A stretch of DNA of 64,000 nt from SB15 sp964639245 (GCA_964639245.1 CAZXCU010000007.1:124001-188000), one strand, 5' to 3'. Shown: positions 33,740 to 43,377, counted from the first letter of the stretch. Notes: generated by a model from the sequence alone, not told the origin. Translations and numbers: made by a program.

Positions 33740-33938
33740 GGGGCGGGTATCGGCGCGGTGAACTTGTTTTCCATGTTAAGTCCAATATGCACGCGCCTTG
33801 TACCCGCCCGTACCGCTAGCCGTGCTAATCGCTGCTTCTATCCTCTATCGTGGCGACTCGCTTCTGTACGGGCGGGTACAAGGGCGCTGATGAGTCGCTT
33901 TTTTCAAGAACAAGTTGACGCGCCCGATACCCGCCCCC
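33740..33938. repeat. 200-bp nested inverted repeat next to RAYT
   Basis: Outer arms GGGGCGGGTATCGG (33740-33753) and CCGATACCCGCCCC (33923-33936) extend to AACTTGTT/AACAAGTT. Inner arms CCTTGTACCCGCCCGTAC and GTACGGGCGGGTACAAGG. CTAC follows the right outer arm, making the GTAG foot on the minus strand and the TAG stop of the pentapeptide gene. It looks like four REPs in a mirror array. Confidence 0.8.
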
Positions 33939-34804
33939 TACCCCTCTTTCCCCTCCTGCTGATTTTTCACCCAATCCGGTTGCCAGAAATCGGGATGGTT
34001 GGGGTCGGTGTAGCGGGTCATGTCCGTTTCGGGTGTCCAATGTTTGTCAACAATCAAATCTCCATTTTCAATGAAAAAACTACCTTCCTCATCTTCAACA
34101 AGTTTACTATCAGGCAGTTCAGTTTTTTCATCAAAAACGGTTTCTCTCAAGTTTACATTTTGCAGGTTTGCATCTCCTAATCGTGCTTCTTGTAAATTGC
34201 TATGTTCTAAATTTGCCTTGTTCAAGTTTGCATCGGTTAATCCTGCCATTTGTAGATTTGCGCCCCATAAATTTGCATTTTGTAGATTTGCATTTATCAA
34301 ATTTGCGTTTTGCAGATTCGCTCCGCGCATATCAGCTTTCTGTAGATTCGCATTCATCAACTTTGCATCTTGTAAGTTCGCGTATGCTAGCCAAGACGAT
34401 AGTAAGTTAACCTTTTCGAGATTCACATTTTCTAAATTTGCACTATCTAAGTCCGCCCCTATCAAAGACCCATCATACAACCACCCGTGCGCTCGCAATT
34501 CCTCTACAGCACGGAGCGCAGTTGCATTATCACTACTTCCCATCTCCCTTATTAAACGTGCTTTAAGCGAATCTTCATCGCGTTTATCCAGCACAAACTG
34601 AAACACAAAAAAGGTCAGTACCCCGCCCATCAATTCTGTCGCTAAATTGCCGCCCAAATTTTGCCAGTTAAATTGCCCGTCTTGAAAAGAGGAAGATACG
34701 CCCATCACCACTGCGATTGCGACCAACCAAAAGAGTAAAACGCGGGTTTGCTGCTGCCACGTCAACGTTTGCCATGCGGATTTTTCGGGGGTTGTTTGTG
34801 CCAT
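33938..34804 (-). CDS. Membrane-anchored pentapeptide-repeat protein
   Basis: 288 aa. Two membrane helices (about 23-43 and 53-75) are followed by about 20 consecutive pentapeptides of the A(D/N)LXX type (ANLQNANLINANLQNANL) over residues 115-215, forming a right-handed square beta-helix, then an acidic tail. The role is unknown; some such proteins mimic DNA, others are membrane sensors. Its stop TAG is formed by the GTAG foot of the adjoining palindrome. Confidence 0.8.
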   Translation of the reverse strand: MAQTTPEKSAWQTLTWQQQTRVLLFWLVAIAVVMGVSSSFQDGQFNWQNLGGNLATELMGGVLTFFVFQFVLDKRDEDSLKARLIREMGSSDNATALRAVEELRAHGWLYDGSLIGADLDSANLENVNLEKVNLLSSWLAYANLQDAKLMNANLQKADMRGANLQNANLINANLQNANLWGANLQMAGLTDANLNKANLEHSNLQEARLGDANLQNVNLRETVFDEKTELPDSKLVEDEEGSFFIENGDLIVDKHWTPETDMTRYTDPNHPDFWQPDWVKNQQEGKEG

Positions 34805-34850
34805 GTCTCACGCTCACTTCTGTTTTTGACCAGTGTAACGCAAATCGAAT

Positions 34851-34925
34851 GGGCGGGTGACGGACAGCAAAAATTCATTATGATTAAATGAAGAATCTTA
34901 TACCGTCCTTAGCACCCGCCCCTAC
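34851..34925. repeat. REP-like inverted repeat upstream of pentapeptide gene
   Basis: GGGCGGGTGACGGAC (34851-34865) and GTCCTTAGCACCCGCCC (34905-34921) are imperfect inverted arms, with CTAC at 34922-34925. It resembles the RAYT-side family. Confidence 0.55.
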
Positions 34926-34978
34926 CCCATTTCGCGCATCTGCCAGTATAATTCCGCCGTTTTGGGGCGGAGTTTTCC

Positions 34979-36175
34979 ATGCTGGTTGTCACTTTAATCA
35001 TTGTTCTCACCACCTATGCAGGTGTAGCGGTGGGTAGTGTGCCGCGTTTGCAAATGAATCGGGCGACGATTGCGCTGGTGGGGGCTGCTGCGTTGATTGC
35101 GATTGGCGCACTCTCCGAATCCGAAGCCATCGCCGCGCTGGATGTCGGTACAATTTTGCTGCTGGGCGCGATGATGATACTTAACAACAATTTACGGTTG
35201 GCTGGTTTTTTTGAATTGGTCGGTGGACAGGTGCTGCAAGTTGCCCGCACCCCGCGACTCCTGCTGGCGCTGGTCATTTTAGCGGCGGGAGTGCTGTCTG
35301 CCCTATTTTTGAATGACACCATTTGTTTGATGTTTACGCCGCTGGTGGTGGATTTAACCCTGCGCCTCAAACGCGACCCGATTCCCTATCTGATTGGATT
35401 AGCCACCGCCACCAATATCGGTTCTACCGCGACCATCACCGGCAACCCGCAAAATTTAATCATCGGACAGGCCAGCGGCATTTCCTATTTAACCTTTGCG
35501 GCCTACCTGACTCCGATTGCGCTGGCGGGAATGGTTGTGTGCTGGGGCGTGATTGTGCTAACTTTTCCGCATGAATTTCGGGGAACATTGGAAAAAGTAG
35601 CTTTGCCTGCCCCCAAAATTTATTGGCCTTTGCTGCATCGAACGCTGATTGTCGTGGGCGGGTTGTTGCTGGCATTTTTGGTCGGGTTGCCGATTGTGTC
35701 CTCGGCGTGTGTAGCAGCAGGATTTTTGCTGGTCTCCCGCTTGCGCCCGGCAAAATTACTGGATATTGATTGGGGGTTGCTGGCCTTTTTTGGCGGCTTG
35801 TTCGTCGTCACAGGCGCGATTGAAGTCACCGGACTGAGCGAAAAATTATTTGATGCAATCGCCCCGGTTATCGAAGGGGGTGTCGCGCCCTTGAGTCTGG
35901 CAACCGCCGCGTTAAGCAATGTCGTCTCAAATGTGCCGGCGGTGCTGCTGCTGCGCTCCGAAATGGACAGCCAGCAGGCATGGCTCACACTGGCGATGTC
36001 CTCCACATTGGCAGGCAATTTTACGCTGTTGGGGTCTGCCGCAAATTTGATTGTGGCGGAACTTGCCGCCAAACAGCGCGTGCAGTTGGGCTTTATAACC
36101 TATTTACGGGCGGGTGTTCCGATTACGCTTTTAACCATTTTAATCGGAATCGTCTGGCTGAATTTCGTTTTTTAG
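34979..36175 (+). CDS. SLC13/ArsB-type anion transporter
   Basis: 398 aa with about ten to eleven membrane segments. Conserved ion-transporter blocks are visible: ATNIGSTATITGNPQNLIIG and SNVVSNVPAVLLL, plus NDTICLMFTPLVV. These resemble ArsB/NhaD and SLC13 carriers for oxyanions or dicarboxylates. The 3' end overlaps the convergent CopC-CopD gene by 36 bp. Substrate not determined. Confidence 0.8.
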   Translation: MLVVTLIIVLTTYAGVAVGSVPRLQMNRATIALVGAAALIAIGALSESEAIAALDVGTILLLGAMMILNNNLRLAGFFELVGGQVLQVARTPRLLLALVILAAGVLSALFLNDTICLMFTPLVVDLTLRLKRDPIPYLIGLATATNIGSTATITGNPQNLIIGQASGISYLTFAAYLTPIALAGMVVCWGVIVLTFPHEFRGTLEKVALPAPKIYWPLLHRTLIVVGGLLLAFLVGLPIVSSACVAAGFLLVSRLRPAKLLDIDWGLLAFFGGLFVVTGAIEVTGLSEKLFDAIAPVIEGGVAPLSLATAALSNVVSNVPAVLLLRSEMDSQQAWLTLAMSSTLAGNFTLLGSAANLIVAELAAKQRVQLGFITYLRAGVPITLLTILIGIVWLNFVF

Positions 36176-38884
36176 CTGCCAACTTTCGCCATCCACGGTT
36201 GACCACAAGCGCCCACCTTGCGAATCCAGCACCCAGAGCGTATCAGGATGTTGAAAAGCCACATCCATCAAATAGGCATTCATTGAGTCGGGAATTTCGA
36301 CGGTCTGCCAGTCCGATTCAGTTTGGCGATACAGTTTGCCTCCCGCAACGGCATATAATTTTTCTTGATAGGTTGCCAGCGCGAGAATCATCTGATTTTC
36401 AGGGAGAGGCAGGAGAATCTCCCATTGGGCATCCCGCAAGCGCCAGATATACAGCCCGTCCGATGCTGCGGCGAGTAAATTTCCTTCCGTGTCGGTGTGA
36501 ATCAGCGCCACTTCGGTAGGGGCATCCAGCGCCCGCCAGCTTAAGCCCAAATCCGCCGTTAGAAACACCGCCCCACCGTTGTGCAAAACATGGCTGTGGT
36601 TGCCCAGCATAACAAAATCATGGGCGGGTTGGTCAAGCGAGGGAATATCCAGCAGCATGTCATGGTCATGGTCGGTTTTGCCGCTTGGCACGCGGAAAAT
36701 TTCGCCATTCCCCAGCGCAAATAAATAACCGTGCGTATCCACCAGACGTTCTGCACCGGAATCAGAAAATTTTTGCCATGCTTCATTTTGATAAAAATAC
36801 AGCCCGTCGTCCGTTGCTGCCCAGATAATATCACTGCCATCTTGATAGGCATCGCGCACCACTGCATCGAGTCCCATCGATTGCCACTGACCGTCGGAAT
36901 TGGCTTGGGAGAGCTGCCCCCCGGCGCTAATGAGCAGGGGGAGTTCCGAATCACGCACAGGAATTATTTTGATGGGGGCATCCGGGACAGGCTGAAAGGT
37001 TGCTTCCGCCCGCGATTCCTGTCGGGTGAGTAACCCGCCCGCCGCAATGAAAAAAATGCCCGCCGCCAGCAGAATAGGCGCGGCAACCAAACGGAGTGGC
37101 TTTTGCGTCAGGCTATACCCGCCCATCCCCATCACCCCCAACCCCAACAGCAGCCATGCCGCAAGCCGGCTGTTTTCGGATAATGGCTTTTCAATTTGAG
37201 GCGCAGGCGGCGGTGGAGTGGCGGTGATTTCGGCGGTAAAATCAATCACCGTATCAAAGGTGTTAGGTCGTTGAATCGTCGTGCGAATCCGCCATTCACC
37301 CGGCACCCCGATATTTGTGCCACGCGCTGTATACACACCCTGTCCTTGATGGATTGGATTCAATTCACTCTCTCCTATGCCGTTCGTTTCAAAGCGCAGC
37401 CGAATCCGGCTTGCGTCTTCAATCGGATGGTTCTGGCTGTCGCTTAATTTTAACGTGAAAGTATTTTCGCCCGCCCATGTAGAAGCCAGCGCTAATTCCA
37501 CCTGAAGCGGGTTTTTATATTTTTCCTGTACCAGCGGGGTCGGTGCTGGCAGGTCTGGCGGACGGGTTGCTAAGACGGTTTTGGCAGGCGAAATCGCGGT
37601 CATGACCCCCACCGCCAACACTATCCCCACCACCAGCGCAATCTCCACACCGATCAAGCTGCGTAAACGCCCTTGCCAGATGAATTCATTCTTTGCTAAA
37701 CCACGCTGGGTAAAAATCAAATTGATGCCAGCGACTGCCAGCAGGGGCAAAAATAACAGAAGTTTGATGAGAAGCGCTTGTCCATAGGGTGTATCGGTCA
37801 ACGCTTCGATGCTGCCTACCTGCAACCATGCGGCGTATATTCCCGTCAAAATGAGCAGCAGCACCATCAAACGCGCATAATTGGAAAAATACGCGACGAA
37901 TTTTCCGAGATTGGGGATATGGCGAAAAACATACACAAAGTGAATCAATCCGCCCAACCATAACACCATCCCCACCAGATGCAGCCAGTCCGCCGTAATC
38001 GACGCGGTTTTATCGGGGGCGCTGCTGGCATGGCTAAACGCGCTTTGTGTCCACAAAATCCCTGCACCCAACAGCAACACCAGCCAATCCGCGTACCGTG
38101 CTTGACTCGCCAGCGCCAACAGCAGTCCTAAAAATCCCCACAGAAAAACACGAATCACCCATAGTTCGCCAAAATACGTATGCGAAATGATATTTTTTAA
38201 TGTGGGATGGGTGATGGCTTCTATAAACGAAACGTCCGCCACAATCGAAACCTGTAACAATAAAATAAGAATCGTCGTGAGACCCAAACACCCCCAACCA
38301 ACCCGGATGAGGCGGATAGAATCTACCCCACCCCTGCTGCTCCCCAATGGATGAGCAGGAGTCCAGACAAACACCTGAAACCCAATGCCTCCCACCAACA
38401 GCGCCAGACTCAGCAAATTTAACCAGCGCACAACTGCACTCTCGACAGGAATTGGAGACTCGGCATGTTCAACCGATGCCACCTGCCCCGCCGCCATGCC
38501 AATTCCGAAGGAAAAGCTCCCCTGTGTGAGATGTCCGTCGGTTTTAGAAACGACCTTCCATGCCACCGTATACACCCCCTCTGGCAATGCACCCGGAATC
38601 AAGACCAGTTGTTTGGGCGCATCCACAAAAGCGGGCGGGGTAGCCACTTTTTCCCCTTCCGCATCTCGCAGGGTGATCGTGCTAAATTCCGGTTCAAGTG
38701 CTTCGGTAAACCACAGACGAATTTCGGCAGGAGCGATGTCTAAGGCACTGTTAGCAGACGGATTCGAACGTTCCAGATTGGCATGAGCCGCTGCGGAATG
38801 AACCATGAACAACAAGCATAAAAGAACGGTGAGGGGGAGGATTTTTCGCATGGATGGAACTTTCATGGGAAGGGCGAGAATCAT
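36140..38884 (-). CDS. CopC-CopD copper-uptake fusion with extracytoplasmic propeller-like tail
   Basis: 914 aa; internal starts at 38866 (MKVPSM) or 38851 (MRKILP) are also possible. In order: signal peptide; CopC domain beginning HANLERSNP, with the N-terminal His of the Cu(II) site; CopD eight-helix domain (about 150-430); a YtkA/FixH-like beta-sandwich (about 455-560); two membrane helices; and a 280-residue tail with repeated DDGLYFY.., GLYIWR.., GRLWST blades like BNR or Ycf48 propellers. Copper import or trafficking is likely. The propeller fusion is unusual. Confidence 0.75.
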   Translation of the reverse strand: MILALPMKVPSMRKILPLTVLLCLLFMVHSAAAHANLERSNPSANSALDIAPAEIRLWFTEALEPEFSTITLRDAEGEKVATPPAFVDAPKQLVLIPGALPEGVYTVAWKVVSKTDGHLTQGSFSFGIGMAAGQVASVEHAESPIPVESAVVRWLNLLSLALLVGGIGFQVFVWTPAHPLGSSRGGVDSIRLIRVGWGCLGLTTILILLLQVSIVADVSFIEAITHPTLKNIISHTYFGELWVIRVFLWGFLGLLLALASQARYADWLVLLLGAGILWTQSAFSHASSAPDKTASITADWLHLVGMVLWLGGLIHFVYVFRHIPNLGKFVAYFSNYARLMVLLLILTGIYAAWLQVGSIEALTDTPYGQALLIKLLLFLPLLAVAGINLIFTQRGLAKNEFIWQGRLRSLIGVEIALVVGIVLAVGVMTAISPAKTVLATRPPDLPAPTPLVQEKYKNPLQVELALASTWAGENTFTLKLSDSQNHPIEDASRIRLRFETNGIGESELNPIHQGQGVYTARGTNIGVPGEWRIRTTIQRPNTFDTVIDFTAEITATPPPPAPQIEKPLSENSRLAAWLLLGLGVMGMGGYSLTQKPLRLVAAPILLAAGIFFIAAGGLLTRQESRAEATFQPVPDAPIKIIPVRDSELPLLISAGGQLSQANSDGQWQSMGLDAVVRDAYQDGSDIIWAATDDGLYFYQNEAWQKFSDSGAERLVDTHGYLFALGNGEIFRVPSGKTDHDHDMLLDIPSLDQPAHDFVMLGNHSHVLHNGGAVFLTADLGLSWRALDAPTEVALIHTDTEGNLLAAASDGLYIWRLRDAQWEILLPLPENQMILALATYQEKLYAVAGGKLYRQTESDWQTVEIPDSMNAYLMDVAFQHPDTLWVLDSQGGRLWSTVDGESWQLKNEIQPDDSD

Positions 38885-38927
38885 GTGTCCCCGCCCTTAC
38901 TGAAAACTAAAAACCGATGACCGAAAA

Positions 38928-39428
38928 CTATTCCGCCATCAATTCGGCCAGTTGTGCTTCAAGCGCTTCAATCCGGGCTTGCAACGACATTTCGGAGGGG
39001 AAAGCCACGTCCTCAATCGGTTCAATGCTGCTAAATTCACCATCGGCAGAGGTGAAAATTTCATCAATTTCCTGTTCGCCAATCGTGCCAGTTATCTGGA
39101 AGCTGTAATCGCCGGGCAAGGTGGGCAGTAAATCGGCGGTATAGTGACCGGGATCTTGCCAGACTCCGTAAATTTCCAGATCTTTCGACACCCCCCCAAA
39201 AGAAACGGTTACACTCCAGGTTTCTTCCAAACCTTCCACCGGATTACCGTCCGCGTCTTCCACCCAGAATTCAGGCCCGTTATAGATTCCGGCGTAAGCA
39301 GGTTCAACCCGCCAACCAAAAGTAATGGTATAGTCGCCGACTTCCCGATGCTCATGTGCCAGCGCGGTAGACACACTTAAAGCCAACAGCAAGACAACAG
39401 CAACAAGCAACAAAACTTTGTTTTTCAT
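38928..39428 (-). CDS. Exported protein, copper-operon partner
   Basis: 166 aa with a signal peptide (cleavage after TALA, mature start HEHREVG). The histidine at the mature N-terminus and an Ig-like beta-sandwich (EVGDYTITFGWRVEPAYAG to PGDYSFQI) resemble proteins that accompany CopC/CopD. A short coiled coil (LQARIEALEAQLAELMAE) ends it. It precedes the CopC-CopD gene by 43 bp on the same strand. Exact role is inferred. Confidence 0.6.
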   Translation of the reverse strand: MKNKVLLLVAVVLLLALSVSTALAHEHREVGDYTITFGWRVEPAYAGIYNGPEFWVEDADGNPVEGLEETWSVTVSFGGVSKDLEIYGVWQDPGHYTADLLPTLPGDYSFQITGTIGEQEIDEIFTSADGEFSSIEPIEDVAFPSEMSLQARIEALEAQLAELMAE

Positions 39429-39554
39429 TTTTTTCTCCCAATGGGTTTGTTATAGAATGAGATAATGTGTGGAGTTTATCAAATTCTATGTGATTCGTTA
39501 CAGCTAATATAACGGAGGGGGAAAATTTTTAGATTGGACAAAAGATGGATTTTT

Positions 39555-40613
39555 TTACTCATCCGGTGCTTCGGCGGTGGTCGGGTCAAGCGCAATTGAA
39601 GGGGCCAGCACATGTCCATCCAGCGAGGCGGGATTGAGCAGCACGGGATGAGGCCATTCAGAGGCGGTGATTTTGCTGAATTTGGCGACTTTGTTAATGC
39701 CCTGAATCGTTCCCGCCATGACCGCCGCTTGCATAAACGATACGGCTTTGGGCAACGCGGTAAAAGCCAGCAGAGTCGGCTGATTTTCTACGAGAATCGC
39801 TGCCGCCGACCATGCGATTTTATCCTGCGGGGTCAGCGCCCAGACGGGTTTATTGGGGGTCTGTTTGACCAGCACATGAATAAATTTACCGGGGGTACGC
39901 TGAAGCGCCTTGCCCTGCAAAATCTGCGCGAAATTTTCGCCTGCCGCCCCGATTTTGATGCGCTCCACGGTGGATGTGCCTTCGGCGTAGGGTTTTTCGC
40001 CCCGCCCCAGAATCGCCCAGCCATTCACGACAGGTTCCGCCAGAATCCGCACAAATCCGGCGCTTTCCAGCCGTTCCGCCATGCGCTGGGGTGTGAATCC
40101 GCCAATCTGGTTGGCGACGAGATGCCACGCGAACATATCCAACGCGGGTTGCAGTCCATGCCGCAGTTCCCGCCATGCCTTAAACGGCGATTGTTTATCC
40201 GCCGGATTGACCATCACAAACCGCCCGCCGGGACGCAACACCCGTAAAATTTCTGCCAGGAGTTTTTTTTGTATCGCCGCCCCCACAAAATAATAAACAC
40301 GCTGCATGAATACCGCGTCCACACTATTTTCAGGCAGGGGAATCTGTGTGCCATCCGCCACCAGATACGGATAGGGGGTGCGCTGGCGGGCAAGGACAAT
40401 CATCCCATGCGCGGGGTCTAACCCGATTGGAAAAATATCGGGGCGAATCTGCTTGAGGTCGTGCATGGATTGTCCCGACCCACAACCCACATCCAAGAGG
40501 GTCAGTTGTGCGCCGCTTGGGGGCAGGTGTTTGGCAACCTCACGCATATTCTCGCGCCACAGGCGATGGTGAGTCATCCAATGATAGGGACGGGCAAAAA
40601 GGGAGAAATTCAT
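39555..40613 (-). CDS. SAM-dependent methyltransferase with extra C-terminal domain
   Basis: 352 aa. The Rossmann core carries LLDVGCGSGQS at about 39-49 and AEILRVLRPGGRFVMVNP, typical of class I methyltransferases. The C-terminal 140 residues (ALTPQDKIAWSAAAILVENQPTLLAFTALPKAVSFMQAA) form an added domain not assigned. No operon partner. Confidence 0.75.
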   Translation of the reverse strand: MNFSLFARPYHWMTHHRLWRENMREVAKHLPPSGAQLTLLDVGCGSGQSMHDLKQIRPDIFPIGLDPAHGMIVLARQRTPYPYLVADGTQIPLPENSVDAVFMQRVYYFVGAAIQKKLLAEILRVLRPGGRFVMVNPADKQSPFKAWRELRHGLQPALDMFAWHLVANQIGGFTPQRMAERLESAGFVRILAEPVVNGWAILGRGEKPYAEGTSTVERIKIGAAGENFAQILQGKALQRTPGKFIHVLVKQTPNKPVWALTPQDKIAWSAAAILVENQPTLLAFTALPKAVSFMQAAVMAGTIQGINKVAKFSKITASEWPHPVLLNPASLDGHVLAPSIALDPTTAEAPDE

Positions 40614-40673
40614 CGGGAACAGTCAACTATACGCATTCAACAATCCGATTGTAGCATGAAGGTGGGTGACAAC

Positions 40674-40705
40674 AAAAAAGGCGGGTGACTTTTATTTCCC
40701 CGCCT
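40674..40705 (-). terminator. Intrinsic terminator of S41 peptidase gene
   Basis: On the minus strand AGGCGGG pairs with CCCGCCT, followed by six T. Confidence 0.65.
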
Positions 40706-40719
40706 TCGCTCTGAGACGT

Positions 40720-41997
40720 TTACGATTCGTAGCTTAATGCTGCGGTGAGAACAGGGTCGTTCCCCGCAAAATAATCGGCGGAGGTCAGTGGAATTGCCAC
40801 ATCCACACCCACCGTAGTACGCGGGTCATCCTCCGGCACATCCTGTCGCTGACGGGTTGCAATCAGCAAATGCAGCCCTGAGTTTGGCAAAATAATCGAA
40901 CGGGGATTTTCAAACATATGGGGATTCCCCCCCGTTGGTTCGCCCATCAAAATGGCCTGATTTTCCCATTGAAGCGACAGCCACACCGCCGCCGAAAAGG
41001 TATTCCGGCTGGTCAGCAAAATCAGATTCCCCGCCTCTTGAAAAAATTCATGGTCGGCGAACAGATTCACAAGTGGCTGGCTTGTACCAATATCCCCGCC
41101 GGGGTTGTGCCGCAAATCAACAATGACCCGTTGCACTGCGTCGGTAGCCAGCCAATTTTCAATGGCATCACGCAGGTCATGTGTCGTTTCACCCGCGTCA
41201 TTGCGACGAACCACACCATTATATTGCACATAAATAGTTTGTGTGTCCTCAAAATAGGTCAACCAGAACGCATCCAGACTGCTTAGATACAGGACATCGG
41301 GCTGCATGGGCAACCGCCAGATATTTTGCCCGAAATAGGCCACATAGTCCGCCGCGCTGACTGGCTCAGGAGTGAAGATAAAGGTCTCACCGTCCGCTTT
41401 TTCTAAAAGGTAACTGGGCGATTCTGCGGATTGAATGACTCCCGCCCCTACTAGCACTTCCACCAGGCCAAATTGCATGGTGGTGCTGCCGCGCAAACTC
41501 CACTCATTTTCATAAAATGCGGATTGATTGAGCGTGGCATAGGCGGCTTCAAAATCCATTTCGCCCACCCCCACCACCTTTGCCCCGATTGCTTCCTCAT
41601 AGGATGGCATGGCATCGATGACAAAGAGGCCATCCTCAAAGAGATAAAATCGCAGGGGATAAAAATGAAACGGGTATTTTTGATTCCAGAAGGGCGGCAC
41701 GCTGGAATGACCGTCTTGAATGAGGCTGATAATCTGCGAAATGCGCGTGACAATTTGCTCATCCGTCAAATCGGGAATCTTTGCCAAGAGCGATTCAAAC
41801 GCCGTGTCAAAATCGGCTTGGGGGGTCTTGTGGTACAAATTGGGATGGTGTTCGGGCAAACGGTCTCGCAGATATTCAACATCCTCCCGCCATGCCGCAG
41901 CATCAAGTTGAGTTTCCTGCGCCGATACAACGGTTGAAAAAATGAAGCCCGCCAAAATAATGGAGACAAGGCATCGAGTCCATGTAACAAATTTCAT
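40720..41997 (-). CDS. Exported S41 family (tail-specific) peptidase
   Basis: 425 aa. A signal peptide (cleavage after VSA) and a PDZ-like middle precede the S41 core: VIVDLRHNPGGDIG and LLTSRNTFSAAVWLS, where the Ser of FSAA is the expected nucleophile. Proteolysis outside the membrane is likely. It is co-translated with the MerR gene upstream (ATGA overlap), so it is probably under MerR control. Target unknown. Confidence 0.8.
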   Translation of the reverse strand: MKFVTWTRCLVSIILAGFIFSTVVSAQETQLDAAAWREDVEYLRDRLPEHHPNLYHKTPQADFDTAFESLLAKIPDLTDEQIVTRISQIISLIQDGHSSVPPFWNQKYPFHFYPLRFYLFEDGLFVIDAMPSYEEAIGAKVVGVGEMDFEAAYATLNQSAFYENEWSLRGSTTMQFGLVEVLVGAGVIQSAESPSYLLEKADGETFIFTPEPVSAADYVAYFGQNIWRLPMQPDVLYLSSLDAFWLTYFEDTQTIYVQYNGVVRRNDAGETTHDLRDAIENWLATDAVQRVIVDLRHNPGGDIGTSQPLVNLFADHEFFQEAGNLILLTSRNTFSAAVWLSLQWENQAILMGEPTGGNPHMFENPRSIILPNSGLHLLIATRQRQDVPEDDPRTTVGVDVAIPLTSADYFAGNDPVLTAALSYES

Positions 41998-42890
41998 TCA
42001 TTTTCTCCAAGCACTATTTTCTGGACAGGGACTTGAATTTCCAGCAAATTATCGGAATGGTAAGGGGTGTCATGCACCCGCAAGTACACCTCGCGCACTG
42101 CGCCACACACACAATAGCCGCTTTGGGTTGCCCAGTGCGAAAACGCCAGATAGCCAAAATGCCGGGCGGCAAAACTTCCTCTATAGACCAACGAAGCGAT
42201 TGTTTCCGAGGGCAATTCACGGATTTCCTCGGGAAATTGCACAGGAATGGAGTCGAGCGTGCAGACCGCTTCAAATTCGGCGGCACTGCTACCCGGCAGT
42301 TGATGACACTGAATTTTTCGTCCGTCGCACAGGCTAAACACGACATCAGATTGACAGCTTTCCTCTACAAAATCGTGTAGATGAAACAGACCCATAAACA
42401 TCCCCGCCGACACTTTAAGCGCACGCAGTGTTTGACGCAGTTCATCAAAAAGTGGCTGTATCTCCTCCCCGGTGGCAATCCGTTTTCGCCGACTCACCCC
42501 CCGCAAAATCGGACTGGGCTTAAGCGCGATGTCATACGTATGAAGAGGGTCAGCCAGTTCAAGCTGGTACAAACGGGTTTCAACTTCCCGTAGGCGCTGC
42601 TGTTCCCGTTCAATCTGCTGGCGGAGTTGGGCTTGTTTGAATTTGAGCATCCCCCGGAGTTCATCTATCGAGAGGTCATCTTCCAGAAAATCACGGACTT
42701 CGTTGAGCGACAGCCCTAGATTTTTGAGCGCAATAATCCGATTCAACCGCGAAAGCTGGTCAAGCGTATAATATCGGTAGCCATTTTCAGGGTGGATATG
42801 GGCAGGTTCAAGCAAACCGATGCGGTCATAGAACCGCAGCAGCTTAAGCGACACCTGCCCCAATTTGGCGAACTGCCCGATGGTATACAT
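41994..42890 (-). CDS. MerR family regulator with GyrI-like effector domain
   Basis: 298 aa. The N-terminal winged HTH (YTIGQFAKLGQVSLKLLRFYDRIGLLEPAHIHPENGYRYYTLDQL) is followed by a coiled coil and an effector domain (about 130-298) of the GyrI/BmrR type. Such proteins bind drugs or lipophilic cations. It controls, or is co-expressed with, the S41 peptidase. Promoter at 42914-42944. Confidence 0.85.
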   Translation of the reverse strand: MYTIGQFAKLGQVSLKLLRFYDRIGLLEPAHIHPENGYRYYTLDQLSRLNRIIALKNLGLSLNEVRDFLEDDLSIDELRGMLKFKQAQLRQQIEREQQRLREVETRLYQLELADPLHTYDIALKPSPILRGVSRRKRIATGEEIQPLFDELRQTLRALKVSAGMFMGLFHLHDFVEESCQSDVVFSLCDGRKIQCHQLPGSSAAEFEAVCTLDSIPVQFPEEIRELPSETIASLVYRGSFAARHFGYLAFSHWATQSGYCVCGAVREVYLRVHDTPYHSDNLLEIQVPVQKIVLGENE

Positions 42891-42913
42891 GCTGAAAAAA
42901 TCCCTTTGAGAAA

Positions 42914-42944
42914 AGTATCAACATTCCTCTAAGGGGAAGGTCAA
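42914..42944 (-). promoter_or_regulatory. MerR-type promoter of MerR/S41 operon
   Basis: On the minus strand TTGACC, a 19-bp spacer and GATACT. The spacer contains the dyad CCTTCCCCttaGAGGAATG. Layout matches autoregulated MerR promoters. Confidence 0.65.
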
Positions 42945-42957
42945 GAGGGAAAAATTG

Positions 42958-43377
42958 CTACTTGCGGATTTGCGCCAAACGGCTGAGCAGCCAATCAACC
43001 GCCAGTGTTTCATCCTCCACAAAAACCGCCGTGGACTGCTGAAGTTGACGGGGCATGTGGCGCATAACCGAACTAAACATGCGTGTTCCGATACGGTCAG
43101 ATGCCAGAATCGCCAGCACTTCCTGTAAATTTTCGGGGGTCATCCGCGAGATTTCCAGCGCTTTGCCAATGGCATAGGGGGTGGGATAGCCTGCCTTGCG
43201 AACATCCAACAGCCGTGCCAGAGGGCGATTTTCTGCCGCCGCTTTAAGGTCTTGTGCATGGGAGTGTTGCGCCCACTGGTCGACGGTATCGCGCAAAATA
43301 TTGGTAAAGCGGTAGATAATCAAGCCATCGTCCCGATATTCAACGGACATCGCTTCCGAGATTTTTTCCGTAATCAT
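42958..43377 (-). CDS. STAS-like protein
   Basis: 139 aa. LIIYRFTNI, ARLLDVRKAGY, and a C-terminal acidic-helix (DETLAVDWLLSRL) match the pattern of the other STAS-like proteins in the window. Its ATG overlaps the stop of the upstream gene (ATGA), so they are co-translated. No phospho-site can be pointed out with certainty. Confidence 0.5.
   Translation of the reverse strand: MITEKISEAMSVEYRDDGLIIYRFTNILRDTVDQWAQHSHAQDLKAAAENRPLARLLDVRKAGYPTPYAIGKALEISRMTPENLQEVLAILASDRIGTRMFSSVMRHMPRQLQQSTAVFVEDETLAVDWLLSRLAQIRK

Noticed and set aside
41432..41450. REP-like CCCGCCCCTACT inside the S41 gene
   Set aside because: Only half of a palindrome, no second arm; chance similarity is likely.
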